The notes under the pieces were generated by a model. The model was not told the DNA's origin. It worked only from the letters and a program-made list of their open reading frames with translations, and made no database searches. Of a stretch of DNA of 64,000 nt, positions 33,003 through 45,186 are shown in pieces. Numbering within the stretch: the first letter of the stretch is position 1; the number at the start of each line of letters is the position of its first letter. A program made the translations under genes and the position numbers. The stretch is from Chelydra serpentina (taxonomy: Eukaryota; Chordata; Testudines; Chelydridae), in NCBI GenBank assembly GCA_037349315.1, contig JBAIAC010000020.1, forward strand, positions 1,922,001-1,986,000, given 5' to 3'.

Positions 33003-34713
33003 TAAGTAAGTGGCTGGGGAGGGTGCAGGGAGACATTGCCAGAGACGAGGTCTTTCAGGCTGGATTCAGAGGGGGGGGGAAGTGACCCCAACATGGGGGC
33101 TGATACTGGGGAGAATGGTCCTGCCACCAATTGCCTGATATCGTGGCCACCACTAAAGAAGGTGTCTGAACGATAGTATCACCGGAGCTTAGCCAGAGCC
33201 TGGGAGGGACTCCTGGAGCTATTTCTCTATGTGGGCACCAATGATACTACCATAAATGTCCTTGAGTGGGTCACTGCAGACTATGTGGCTCTGGGAAGAA
33301 GAATAAAGAAGTTTGAGGCACAAGTCATGTTCTCGTCTATCCTACCTCTTGAAGGAAAAGGCCCAGGTAGCGACCATCAAATTGTGGAGGTAAATGTGTG
33401 GTTGCACAGGTGGTGTCAGAGAGGGGGCTTTGGATTATTCATCCATGAGATGGTGTTCCAAGAAGAAGGATTGCTAGGAAGAGATGGGATCCACCTAATA
33501 AAGAGAGGGAAGAGCATCTTTGCAGGCAGCCTTGCTAACCTGCTGAGGAGGACTTTAAACTAGGTTCACCAGGGGATGGAGACCTAAGCCCTGAGGTAAG
33601 TGGGATACCAGGAGGAAACACAAGGAGGAGGGTGCAACAGAGGAGGCCTCATGATTCGTACTGAGAAAGTAGGGCAATTGGCTAGTTATCTCAGGTGCCT
33701 GTACACAAACGCAAGAAGCCTGGGAAACAAGCAGGAAGAACTGGAAGTCCTGGCACACTAAAGGAATTATTACGTGATTGGAATAACAGAGACTTGGTAT
33801 AAGAGATAGGTATAAACTGTTCAGGAAGGACAGGAGGGGTACAAAAGGTGGAGGAGTTGCACTGCATGCAAGAGAGCAGTATGATTGCTCAGAGCTCCAG
33901 TATGAAACTGGAGAAAAGCCTGCTGAGAGTCTTTGGGTTAAGTTTACAGGTGAGAGCAACAAGGGTGATGCCGTGGTAGGTGTCTGCTATAGACCACCAG
34001 ACTAGGAGGATGAGGTAGATATGGCTTCCTTCGGACAACTAACAGAAGTTTTCAGATCACAGGCCCTGGTTCTCAGGGGGGACTTCAATCACCCTGACAT
34101 CTGCTGGGAGAGCAATACAGCAGTGCACAGACAATCCAGGAAGTTTTTGGAGAGTTCTGAGGAGAACTTCTTGGTGCAAGTGCTGGAGGAACCAACTAAG
34201 GGCCGTGCTCCTCTTGACCTGCTGCTCACAAAGAGGGAAAAATTGGTAGGGGAAGTAGAAGTGGGTGGCAACCTGGGCAGCAGTGAACATGAGATGGTCA
34301 AGTTCAGGATCATGACAAAAGGATGAAAGGAAAGCAGCAGAATATGGACCCTGGACTTCAGAAAAGCAGATGTCGACTCCCTCAGGGAACTGATGGGCAG
34401 GATCTCCTGGGAGGCTAATATGAGGGAGAAAGGAGTCCAGAAGAGCTGGCTGTATTTTAAAAAAGCTGTATTGAAGGTGCAGGAACAAGCCATCCCGATG
34501 TGCAGAAAGAATAGCAAATATGGTAAGCGACCAGATTGGCTTAACGGTGAAATCTTTGGTGAGCTTAAACACAAAAAGGAAGCTTACAAGAAGTGGAAAC
34601 TTGGACAGATGACTAGGGAGGAGTATAAAAACATTGCTCGAGCATGCAGGGGTGTAATCAGGAAGGCCAAAGCACAATTGGAGTTGCAGCTAGCAAGGGA
34701 TGTGCAGGGTAAT

Positions 34714-36239
34714 GCAGCTCTGTATTCTTGGGGAACCAGGGTGCAGTACCCAGCCTGTCTGATTCACAAAAGACCTTGTCTCTCCCGCCCTCCACCATCT
34801 GCTTGAACCAAAACTGATCAGAAGAAAGACTTACCAAAAAAGCAATGAAAAGGCGGTGGGATGCACACCTAAAACCCTGGGATAAGGGTGACAGGATTAA
34901 GGAAACTTCCCTAGCCTCATTTGCATTGAAGATGGGTCAAGGAGGCATCCCCATTAGCATACAGAATGGAGAACAGAGATTCCAAGGCAAGAACTACACT
35001 GAACTCTGGGACCAGAAAAACAGGGAAGCACTGCATGATGGGGGATCTCTGCTCCAGATGTTAATGAACCCACACCTGCACACACCCAGCTCAGTAGTTA
35101 TCAGACCAATTCTAGTAATTAATCCTTTATTGGTATCCAAAATAGTGAAGCTCCCTAATTGCATTGTGAGCTCCCTCCAAGGAACACCACCTAAAGCCAG
35201 GAATGATCAGCTTCCGTGGTCTAGCCTGAACAAAACAACCTTGTTTACACATCAACAAATCTAGTGTTCTCCCTTGAACCATTGTTGTTTCTCTACAAAA
35301 ACCACTACTCATGCTCAAGTAAGCGTTCTGATGCCTGGATCAAAATCTGCATCAGTTCCATTGGGACTCCATCTTCTCCTGACTGATCATGCTGGGGGCT
35401 CTGCCTGTCTCCAGCACTCCGGACCCTCAGCTACCACCACCACCTAGGACCCCGATCGATTCAAGCTTCATGGAGTAGTGAGAACACATCTCTCTCTCTC
35501 TCTCTCACTCTCTAAGTATAGTCTTCTGACCCTAACTTGTGTGATCAGTTATAGTTTTCTAAACCTGACTTTTATAATCAAGTTTGTTAGATTTAACATT
35601 ATAACTGTTTTGTTTGTTTTGGCTCCCCTATGGTTATTATCTGGCAATAAATAACTTTCATGATTAAGCTGGTTGCCCCCCTCCCCCCCCTCCCATCCCT
35701 CTCTCTCTCCCCCCCTCATGGGTGTTTTTTTTTGTTTCCTCATTCACTCTGCAGCAATGCTCCTCGTACCTAAGCTAAAAGATCCCTGCAATGCCCAAAA
35801 ATCCTGTGGGGTTTACTCATCAAGTCGGTTACCACCAGAACAATTGTAATGTGAAAGTGGGGATAGAGACGTGCTGAACCTGGTGCATATGACGATGACA
35901 GCTTGGAAATGCTGCTCGACCCAGTCTGCTGAGTCCAGGGGCATATGAGGGTGGCAGCTTGGGAGTGTTGATTAACCCGGTCCTCTCAGATGTGCTCTGT
36001 TAATGCATGCATATGTGTGTGTTCGTCTGATTCTGGGGCTGGAAGAACCCATCCCTGGGGAACCTAGGTTCTCCAAGATAGCTCCATTGGGAGGGAACTT
36101 TCAGCAAGGAGAAGTAAAGCTCCTTATGAGAACTCAAGTGACACAAGCAGTACATTGACAGAAGTAAAGAATTCCACCACCACCCCGCCCGAACAGTAAC
36201 CCTAATAAATGTGCATAACCCAAAGTAATGGGCAAAGCT
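34714..36239 (+). mobile_element. 1.5-kb LTR-like insertion with 6-bp duplication
   Basis: GGTAAT occurs at both edges (34708-34713 and 36240-36245). The CR1 reading frame on either side joins cleanly ('gggatgtgcagggtaat' to 'aggaataagaaggatttctac'). The insert contains a CT microsatellite (35489-35516), AATAAATAAC at 35647, a C/T-rich tract (35675-35720) and AATAAATG at 36204. It encodes nothing recognisable. The ends are not a clean TG...CA, so LTR origin is a guess; a 6-bp duplication would suit an ERV class II-type integrase. Confidence 0.55.
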
Positions 36240-37130
36240 GGTAATAGGAATAAGAAGGATTTCTACAGGTATGTTAGCAACAAGAAGAAGGTAAGGGAAA
36301 GAGTGAGACCCTTACTGAATGGGGGAGGCAACCTAGTGACAGATGTAGTAAAAGCTAAAGTACTCAATGCTTTTTTTGCCTCAGTCTTCACAGACACGGT
36401 CAGCTCCCAGACTGATGCACTAGGCAGCACAGTATAGGGAGGAGGTGAGCAGCCCTCAGTGATGAAAGAACAAGTTAAGGACTATTTAGAAAATCTGGAC
36501 ATGCACAAATTGATGTGGCTGGATGCAATGCATTCAAGGTTGCTGAGGAAGTTGGCTTATGTGATTGCCGAGCCATTGGAAATTATCTTTGAAAACTTGT
36601 GGTAATCGTGGGTGGTTTCGGACGATTGGAAAAAGGCAAATATAGTGCCCATCTTTAAAAAACGGGAAGAAGGAGAACCTGGGGGATTACAGACTCACCT
36701 CACTCCAATCCCTGGAAAAATCATGGAGCAGGTCCTCAAGGAATCCATTTTGAAGCCCTTGAAGGAAAGGAATGTGATCAGGAACAGTCAACCTGGATTC
36801 ACTAAGGGCAAGTCATGCCTGATCAACCTAATTGCCTTCTATGATGAGATAAGTGGCTATGTGGATATGGGGAAAGTGGCGGACATGATATATTTTGACA
36901 TTAGCAAAGCTTTTGATACAATCTCCCACAGTATTTTTGCCAGCAAATTAAAGAAGTATGGACTGGAAGAATGCACTATAAGGTGGAAAGAAAGCTGGTT
37001 AGATCGTCAGGCTCAATGGGTAGTGATCAATGGCTCGATGTCCAGTTAACAGCTGTTTTAAAGAGGAGTGCCCCAGGGGTCGGTGCTGGGGCCGATTTTG
37101 TTCAACATATTTATTAATTACCTGGATGAT

Positions 37131-38861
37131 CTTAGAATCATAGAATCTCAGGGTTGGAAGGGACCTCAGGAGGTCATCTAGTCCAACCCCCTGCTCAAAG
37201 CAGGACCAACCCCAACTAGATCATCCCAGACAGGGCTTTGTCAAGCCTGACCTTAAAAACCTCTAAGGAAGGAGATTCCACCACCTCCCTAGGTAACCCA
37301 TTCCAGTGCTTCACCACCCTACTAGTGAAAAAGTTTTTCCTAATATCCAACCTAAACCTCCCCCTCTGCAACTTGAGACCATTACTCCTTGTTCTGTCAT
37401 CTTCTACCACTGAGAAAAGTCTAGATCCATCCTCTTTGGAACCCCTTTTTAGGTAGTTGAAAGCAGCTATCAAATCCCCCCTCACTCTTCTCTTCTGCAG
37501 GCTAAACAATCCCAGTTCCCTCAGCCTCTCCTCATAAGTCATGTGCTCCAGCCCCCTAATCATTTTTGTTGCCCTCCGTTGGACTCTTTCCAATTTATCC
37601 ACATCCTTGTAGTGTGGGGCCCAAAACTGGACACAGTACTCCAAATGAGGCCTCACCAGTGCCGAATAGAGGGGAATAATCACGTCCCTCGATCTCCTGG
37701 AAATGCCCCTACTTATACAGCCCAAAATGCCGTTACCCTTCTTGGCAACAAGGGCACACTGTTGACTCATATTCAGCTTTTTGTCCACTGTAACCCCTAG
37801 GTCCTTTTCTGCAGAACTGCTGCCCAGCCATTCGGTCCCTAGTCTGTAGCACTGCATGGGATTCTGCCGTCCTCAGTGCAGGACTCTGCATTTGTCCTTG
37901 TTGAACCTCATCATATTTCTTTTGGCCCAATCCTCTAATTTCTCTAGGTCCCTCTGTATCCTGTCCCTACCCTCCAGCGTATCAAACACTCCTCCCAGTT
38001 TAGTGTCATCTGCAAACTTGCTAAGGGTGCAGTCCACACCATCCTCCAGATCGTTGATGAAGATATTGAACAAAACCGGCCCCAGCACCGACCCTTGGGG
38101 CACTCCACTTGATACCGGCTGCCAACTAGACATAGAGCCATTGATCACTACCCGTTGAGCACAACCATCCAGCCAGTTTTCTATACACCTTACCGTCCAT
38201 TCATCCAGCCCATACTTCTTTAACTTGCTGGCAAGAACACTGTGGCAGACTGTATCAAAAGCTTTGCTAAAGTCAAGAAATAGCACATCCACTGCTTTCC
38301 CCTCATCCACAGAGCCAGTTATCTCAGCATAGAAGGCAATTAGGTTAGTCAGGAATGACTTGCCCTTGGTGAATCCATGCTGACTGTTCCTGATCACTTT
38401 CCCCTCCTTTAAGTGGTTCAGAATTGATTCCTTGAGGACCTGTTCCATGATTTTTCCAGGGACTGAGGTGAGACTGACTGGCCTGTAGTTCCCTGGATCT
38501 TCCTTCTTCCCTTTTTTAAAGATGGGCACTACATTCGCTTTTTTCCAGTCATCCGGGACCTCCCCCGATTGCCATGATTTGTCAAAGATAATGGCCAATG
38601 GCTCTGCAATCACATCGGCCAACTCCTTTAACACCCTCGGATGCAGTGCATCCGGCCCCATGGACTTGTGTTCGTCCAGCTTTTCTAAATAGTCCCGAAC
38701 TACTTCTTTCTCCACAGAGGGCTGGTCACCTCCACCCCATACCGTGCTGCAGAGTGCAGCCGCCTGGGAGCTGACGTTGTCTGTGAAGACAGAGGCAAAA
38801 AAAGCATTGAGTACACTAGCTTTCTCCACATCCTCTGTCACTAGGTTCCCTCCCTCATTCG
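37131..38861 (-). mobile_element. CR1 LINE subfamily A inserted in an opposite-strand CR1
   Basis: The 3' end 'cttagaatcatagaatctcagg' is at 37131, truncated at 38861 within ORF2. It encodes RT from the '[18 protein letters not shown]' block through FADDTKLGG (37873-38841) and the C-terminal domain (37216-37857), with one frameshift between. It interrupts the plus-strand CR1 at 'ctggatgat'. Its own sequence overlaps in content with the host CR1, giving an inverted arrangement. Confidence 0.86.
37873..38841 (-). pseudogene. CR1 ORF2 reverse transcriptase, 322 residues open
   Basis: Motifs in order: [66 protein letters not shown] and FADDTKLGG (active-site Asp pair intact). The N-terminal endonuclease part is absent through 5' truncation. 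Near-continuous coding marks a relatively recent copy. Confidence 0.83.
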
Positions 38862-39768
38862 ATGGGATGGGATGGATTGCACCCTCAGCAAGTTCACAGG
38901 TGACACTAAGCTGAGGGGAGAGGTAGATATGCTGGAGGGTAGGGATAGGGTCAAGAGGGACCTAGACAAATTGGAGGATTGGGCCAAAAGAAATCTGACG
39001 ACATTCAACAAGGAAAAGTACAGAGTCCTGCACTTAGGATGGAAGAATCCTATGCACTACTACAGACTAGGGACCGAATAGCTAGGCAGCAGTTCTGCAG
39101 GAAAGGACCTAGGGCTTACAGTGGATGAGAAGCTGGATATTAGTCAAAAGTGTGCCCTTGTTGCCAAGGGAATATTGGGCTGCATTAGTAGGATCATTGC
39201 CAGCAGATCAAGAGAAGTGATTATTCCTCTCTGTTTGGCACTGGTGAGGCCACATCTGGAGTATTGCAACTAGTTTTGGGACCCCCACTACAGAAAGGGT
39301 GTGGACAAATTGGAGAGAGTCCAGTGGAGGGCAACAAAAATGTTTAGAAGTCTGGGGCACATGATTTATGAGTAGATGCTGAGGGAACTGGGCTTATTTA
39401 GTCTTCAGAAGAAAAAAGTGAGGGGGGATTTGATAGCAGCCTTCAAACACCTGAAGGGGGATTCCAAAGAGGATGGAGCTGGGCTGTTCTCAGGGGTGGC
39501 AGATTACAGAACAAGGAGCAATGGACTCAAGTTGCAGTGGGGGCGGTCTAGGTTGTATATTACGGAAAACTGTTTCCCTAGGAGGGTGGTGAAGTACAGG
39601 AATGGTTTACCTAGGGAGGTTGTGGAATCTCCGTCCTTAGAGGTTTTTTAGGCCCAGCTTGATAAAGCTCTGGCTGGGATGATTTAGTTGGGGTTGGTCC
39701 TGCTTTGAGCATGGGGTTGGACTAGATGACCTCCTGAGGTCTCTTCCAAACCCAATCTTCTATGATTG

Positions 39769-41059
39769 TGAAGAATGGATTATGAACTTTTCTTATGTGA
39801 ACAGAGAGCTGTTTAAGGTGTTCCCTGTGTCCACAGGGTGGGGTCCCTTTTTCCTTTAACCTTTTCTATTTTTTCCATATGTTTCTTACAGTTGTTTAAT
39901 GAATTGTATTTGGTTTGAACTATATGTAATGATCAGCAGGTAAGGAAAGCATCTGGTATGGAGAGAGCACCCTGGTATGAGGACACCCCAGCCCCTGTCC
40001 TCAGTGACCATGACAATATTGGGGTTTGAGCTTCCCAGGAATGGTGGTACCAGCCTTATTGGGGTTGCAAGGACTCTGCTGCATGGGAGAGTGGAAGCTG
40101 AGTCCTCAAAATAAGCAGGCCACCATGTAAGAGGAACGAGGACTCAGATCCTTTCACTAGCTGATTGCCCTGGGTAGCCAGGAAAGTTCCCCACAAGAGT
40201 GGAACTATTTCCCTGCTTACAGATAGCAACCCAGGTCTTGCCAGACTGGATTTCACAAGGAGTCCATTCTGTGGCCAGCACCAGATGCTTCAGAGGAATG
40301 TGTAAGAAAGAAATCGTGCAGGAGACAGATGTGGAATAAACATGCCCATATGGGAATTTTCTTCCCAAATTTCAGTGAGCGGTCGGCTTTTGCCCTGAAG
40401 CAAGCAGATTTATACTCTGTGTACATTTTTATCCTAACTAATGTAACTGTGGATATTTTTATTAATCAGTGGTTCTAAAACTCTTTCATAGTGCATTCCA
40501 CATCTTCATGGAGATATTGTCCCATGGACACCTCTCCTCCCAATAGCAATCAAATAACAGCCTAACAGATGTATTCTATATAAGTAATCACAGTAATTGT
40601 TAATATAGAAAACTAATTTTAGGGACCACTGTTTGAGAAATATTATTATTTATGCTCCTTTTCTAGAAACCAACTAAGATTTCCCCCTCCATCATACTTT
40701 GTGGCAGTGAGTGGTGGGCTGTACCAGTGGCATGCTGCATATCTCACATGAACTCATTTTAGCCAGAGGATCCATGCAATTTGTAGACAAGATGAGCACC
40801 CGCCTATTCAACCCGCCCTTTCCTCATTGTTATGAGGAGAGCTGCACCACATAAGTGCTCTGCAAGAAGCAGGGTTGAGGAGTCCACTGTGTAGCGTTTC
40901 TGTTGCCTGTCCCTTCATGCAGGAGGACTGCAGCAGTTCATCTTTATGGGTCTGTTGTTCCTGCAAAGGCTAGCTGGCAGCAGAAAAGTCTGAGTCACCC
41001 TACACCAGGTTTGTGCGTATGGAATTTTCTATTTTTCAGTCATCAGGTTATGTAGTTAC
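39769..41059. other. Unassigned host sequence
   Basis: This is between two CR1 elements. I see no ORF with protein features, no splice-bounded microexon of 21 or 27 bp and no named repeat. It may contain decayed repeats that cannot be recognised by eye. Confidence 0.4.
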
Positions 41060-42770
41060 ACCAATATCCAATGTTAGGAGACAATCTCTGTTATGTGAGT
41101 ATACAAATGCTTGAAGTCTAAATACTAAGATGGGTGAATTTGAGTGCCTGTTGTTAAACAAGGATATTGATACAATAGGCATCACAGAAACTTGGTTGAA
41201 GGATGATAATCAATGGAACACAATAATACCAGGGTACAAAATATATAGTAGGTCATGATGGTGGGGGAGTGGAAAGAACATTGAAAGAAAGCATAGAGTC
41301 AAATATAATAAAAATCCTAAATGAATAAAACTGTACCATAGAATCTCTATTCCATGTTTGAATGATAAGAATATAGCAGCAGTGATATACTACCAAACAC
41401 CTGGACAGGATTTTGATGGTGAAATACTCCAGGAGATAAGAGAAGCTACAAAAATAAAAAACTCAGAAATAATGGGAAATTTCAACTATCCCCATATTGA
41501 CTGGGTACATGTCACCTCAGGACAGGACACAGAAATAAAGTTTTTTGACACCTTCAATGACCACTTCTTGGAGCAGCTAGATCTGGAACCCACAATGAGA
41601 GAGGCAATTCCTGATTTAGGCCTAGGTAATCTGGTCGAAGAGGTGAATACAGCTAAAATGCTTTTTAAATGTAGCAGTGACCATATTATAATTAAATTTA
41701 ACATCCTTCTGTGGGGGAAACACCAAAGAAGCTCACCACAGTAGCATTGAAGCTCACAAAGGGGAACTACACAAAAATGCGGAAGCTAGTTAAATGGAAA
41801 TTAAAAGGTAGGGTCATAAAAGTGAAATGCCTTCAACCTGCATGGAAACTTTTAAAAATGCCATAATTAAGGCTCAAATTAAATCTATACCCCCAATTTT
41901 TTTAAAAAAATGTAAGAGGACCCCAAAAGAGGTGCCATGGCTAACCAACAAAGTAAAAGATGTGGTTAAAGGCAAAAAGGTATCATTTACAAATCGGACG
42001 TTAAATGATACTGAGAGAAAATAGAAAGGAGCATAAACTCTGGCAAGTCAAGTGTAAAAGTATCGTTAGGCAAGTGAAAAAAGAATTTGAAGAGGAACTA
42101 GCCAAAGACTCAAAAACTAACAGCAATTTTTTTAAGTACATCAGAAGCGGGAAGCCTGCCGAACAATTAATGGTGTCAGTGGATGATCGAGGTGCCAAAC
42201 AAGCACTCATGAAAGATAAGGCCATTGCAGAGAAGTTAAATGCTTTCTTTGCATTGATTTTCACTCCAGAGGATGTGAGGGAGATTCCCACACCTGATCC
42301 ATTCTTTTTAGGTGGCATATCTGAGGAACTGTCCCAGATTGAGGTATTAATAGAGGAGGTTTTGAAACAACCTGACAAACTAAACATTAATCAGTCACCA
42401 GGACCAGATAGTATTCGAGCAAGAGATCCGAAGGAACTCAACTATGAAATGGCAGAACTACTAACTGTGGTATGAAACCTATCATTTAAATTAGCTTCTA
42501 TACCAGATGACTGCAGGATAGCTAATGTCACACCAATTTTTTTTTAAAAAGGCCCCAGAGGAGATCCTGACAATTACAGGCCAATAAGCCTAACTTCATT
42601 ACTAGGCATATTGGTTGAAACTCAAGTTAATAAAAGAATTATCAGAGACCTAGATGAACATGATTTCTTGGGGAAGAGTCAACATGGGTTTATTTAATGG
42701 GAAATCATGCCTCACCAATCTATTAGAATTCCGAGAGGGGGTCAAGAAACATGTGGCTATTGTATACTTG

Positions 42771-42973
42771 TGTAATGCTGACAGACCCCAGTCATCAGTG
42801 GGTAGGATCAAACCAGGGACCTCTGGAGCTTAGTTCATGAATCTCTATTGCATGAGCTAAAAACCAACTCTCTCTTAGCTAAGGCTGTATAGCAGAATCA
42901 TTTTATCTCTCTCTTTAAGTGGTCTCGGTGCCACTAGATGGGACAGAACACCACACCCAGGAGGAGTATGCAT
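42771..42973 (-). mobile_element. 203-bp tRNA-SINE-like insertion with 8-bp direct repeat
   Basis: TATACTTG flanks both sides (42763-42770 and 42974-42981). The CR1 reading (…GTGTACTTAGATTTCCAGAAAGC type) continues across the gap. On the minus strand it contains GGTCCCTGGTTTGATCCT, a plausible Pol III B box, and TAGCTCATGCAATAG, a weaker A box. It has no CR1 tail, so this is a different family from 11441-11616. Superfamily assignment is tentative. Confidence 0.55.
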
Positions 42974-43238
42974 TATACTTGGACTTTCAGAAAGCTTTTG
43001 ACAATACCAAAGGCTTTTACGCAAACTAAGTGGTCACTGGATAAGAGGGAAGGTCTTCTCATATATCGGTGAATGGTTAAAAGATGGAAAACAAAAGGTA
43101 GTTATAAATGATTTTTCAGAATGGAGAGAGGTAAATAGTAGTATCCCCCAGGGATCTTTACAGGGACCAGTGCTGTTCAACATATTCATAAATGATCTGG
43201 AAAATGGGGTAAACAGGGATGTGGCAAAATCCACAGAC

Positions 43239-43780
43239 AGGGCCGGCTCCAGGCACCAGTGCAGGAAGCGCGTGTGGTGGTGTGACGGCTGCTGAGAGGG
43301 TGGCAGTCAGCAGGGCCGGTGCAAGGAAGTTTCGCGCCCTAGGTGAAACTTCCTTGCACCAGCCCTGCGCCCCCCACCCAGCTGACACCCCCCCCCCCCG
43401 TAGCAGCCAGCTCCCCCGCCCACAACAGGCGGCCCCCCCGCCCATGGGCCACGACAGCTCGGCCCCCCGCCCGCAGCGGCTCAGCCCTCCACCCACGGGC
43501 TGCAGCAGCCTCCCCCCTGCTCACGGCGCCACACTCAGCCACTGAGCCGAGCGTGGAGCCGGGAAGCAGGAGGCAGCCTTTGGCGGCTCACCTGCGGGTG
43601 GTCCCTGGTCCCGCGGTTTCGGCGGCAATTCGGTGGCGGGGACGCCGATGGCGCATGACCGACGGACTTCCCACAGAAATGCCGCCAAATCCGCAGGACC
43701 AGGGACTGCCCGCAGGCAAGCCGCCGAAGGCCACCTAACTGCCGTGCTTGGGGCGGCAAAATTCATAGAGCCGCCCCGGT
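43239..43780. mobile_element. GC-rich hAT-like MITE with 8-bp TSD
   Basis: The left end AGGGCCGGCTCCAGG and right end ATAGAGCCGCCCCGG are inverted. Flanks CCACAGAC (43231-43238) and CTACAGAC (43781-43788) match at 7 of 8 bases, and the CR1 text joins across them. The interior is very GC-rich with a C14-type run, so all its long ORFs are compositional artefacts. A near-perfect hairpin unit is nested at about 43312-43367. Confidence 0.75.
43312..43367. repeat. Nested palindromic hairpin
   Basis: 'gggccggtgcaaggaagttt' pairs with 'aaacttccttgcaccagccc' around a short 'cgcgccctaggtg' loop. It looks like a minimal TIR-only element inserted in the GC-rich MITE. Confidence 0.65.
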
Positions 43781-44730
43781 CTACAGACAATACAAAATTA
43801 ATCCAAAAACAGAGTTAACAAGGGATCTCACAAACCTGGGTGACTGGGCGACAAAATGGCAGATAAAATTTAGTGTTGATAAATGTCAAGTAATGCACAT
43901 TGGAAAACATAATTCCAACTATGCATACAAAATGATGGGATCTAAATTAGCTGTTACCACTCAGGAAAAGGATCTTGGAGTCATTTTGTATAGTTCTCTG
44001 AAAACATCTCAATATGCAGTGGCAATCAAAAAACCTAACAGAAATGTTAGGAATCATGAGGAAAGGATAGATAAGACAGAAAATATCACAATGCCACTAT
44101 AAAAATCCATTGTACGCCCACGTCTACTGTTCAGTTCTAACCATCCCATCTCAAAAAAGATGTATTAGAATTGGAAAAGTACAGAGAAAGGCAACAAAAA
44201 TGATTAGGGGTAAGGAACAACTTCTATATAAGGAGAAATTAAAAAGACAGACTTTCCAGCTTGAAAAAGAGATGACTAAGAGATTATATGATAGAGGTGT
44301 ATAAAAACATGAATGGTTTGGCGAAAGTAAATAAGGAAGTTTTTATTTACCCCTTCACATAACACAAGAGTCAGGGGTCACCTAGTGAAATGAATAGGCA
44401 GCAGATTTAAAACAAACAAAAGGAAGTACTTCTCCACACAACATACAGTCAACCTGTGGAACTCTTTGACAGATGATGTTGTGAAGGCCAAAACTATCAC
44501 TGAGTTCAAAAAAGAACTTCAGTTAAATTCATGGAGGATAGGTCCAACAAAGGCTATAAGCCTAGGTCATCAGGGATGACAGAAGCATGGAGTGGATGAT
44601 GGGAGATGGATCACTTGATTGTCTGTTCTGTTCATTCCCTCTGAAGCACCTGGCACTAGCCACTGTCAGAGACAGGATAGTGGGCTAGATGGACCATTGG
44701 TCTAACCCACTATGGCTGTTCTTATGCTAT

Positions 44731-45110
44731 GTGTTATCAAAAACAAACACACACACACACACCCCACTGCTTCCCTCCCTTGCCCAGCGTTTGAAACTCT
44801 ACTGGTTTTAGCTTCCCTAACTAATCTAAGAAAGAGAAAGAAAATAATGAAACATACACATTTTTATTCTGGAAAACTAAATAAAATAAGGGTGAAATCC
44901 TGTTCTTCTTACTCATGTTAGAACTCCTACAAAAAGTTTTCAACCATATTTTTCCTGCTTTTTCCACTAAAAATATTTTTTTTAGGAAAATTACATTGTT
45001 TTTGTTTTTTTATTGTTTTTGTCAGGAAATTTTAAACTAAAATTAAGATGTTCATTGAGATTGGAACTGAATGTTTTATTTTGATTGAATTTTTTTTGGA
45101 TGGGAAAAAG
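44731..45110. other. Intergenic AT-rich sequence with CA repeat
   Basis: A (CA)n tract lies at 44744-44761, then AT-rich text. Part of 44980-45100 resembles the old AT-rich repeat seen at 49290-49560 and 53780-53937. No gene seen. Confidence 0.4.
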
Positions 45111-45186
45111 TCCTTGACCGGGATCACATGAGCGGATGCAGCGAGGAGAGTAGCTGGGCCGGAGCGAGCCAGGCCGCCCTGCGGCC

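Larger units (their letters stand above)
33195..39768 (+). mobile_element. CR1 LINE subfamily A interrupted twice
   Basis: Its pieces are 33195-34713, 36240-37130 and 38862-39768. The first holds the ORF1 esterase C-terminal part (33231-33563, with MGTNDTT and DGIHLIKRGK) and the ORF2 endonuclease and RT start. The second holds RT up to 'FNIFINYLDD'. The third resumes in frame context with [14 protein letters not shown] (FADD altered to FTGD) and runs to the 3' end 'cctcctgaggtctcttccaa...tctatgatt'. Many stops show it is older than the CR1 inserted in it. The sequence at 33003-33194 upstream is unassigned. Confidence 0.82.
41060..44730 (+). mobile_element. CR1 LINE subfamily B, old, interrupted twice
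   Basis: It begins in the ORF2 endonuclease N-terminal region ('ggcatcacagaaacttggttg') and ends in 'gatagtgggctagatggaccattggtctaacccactatggc'. Decayed pieces include GNFNYPHIDWVHVTSGQD (41358-41744), a linker/RT start (42005-42475) and the C-terminal region (43893-44304). Two insertions break it: a SINE-like element (42771-42973) and a GC-rich MITE (43239-43780). Stops are frequent, so this is older than the copy at 16769-21176. Confidence 0.8.

Noticed and set aside
43219..43800. Several overlapping 60-130 residue ORFs on both strands, Pro/Ala/Arg-rich
   Set aside because: They arise from the GC-rich MITE inserted in a CR1. They have no domain signature and sit in a non-coding transposon.
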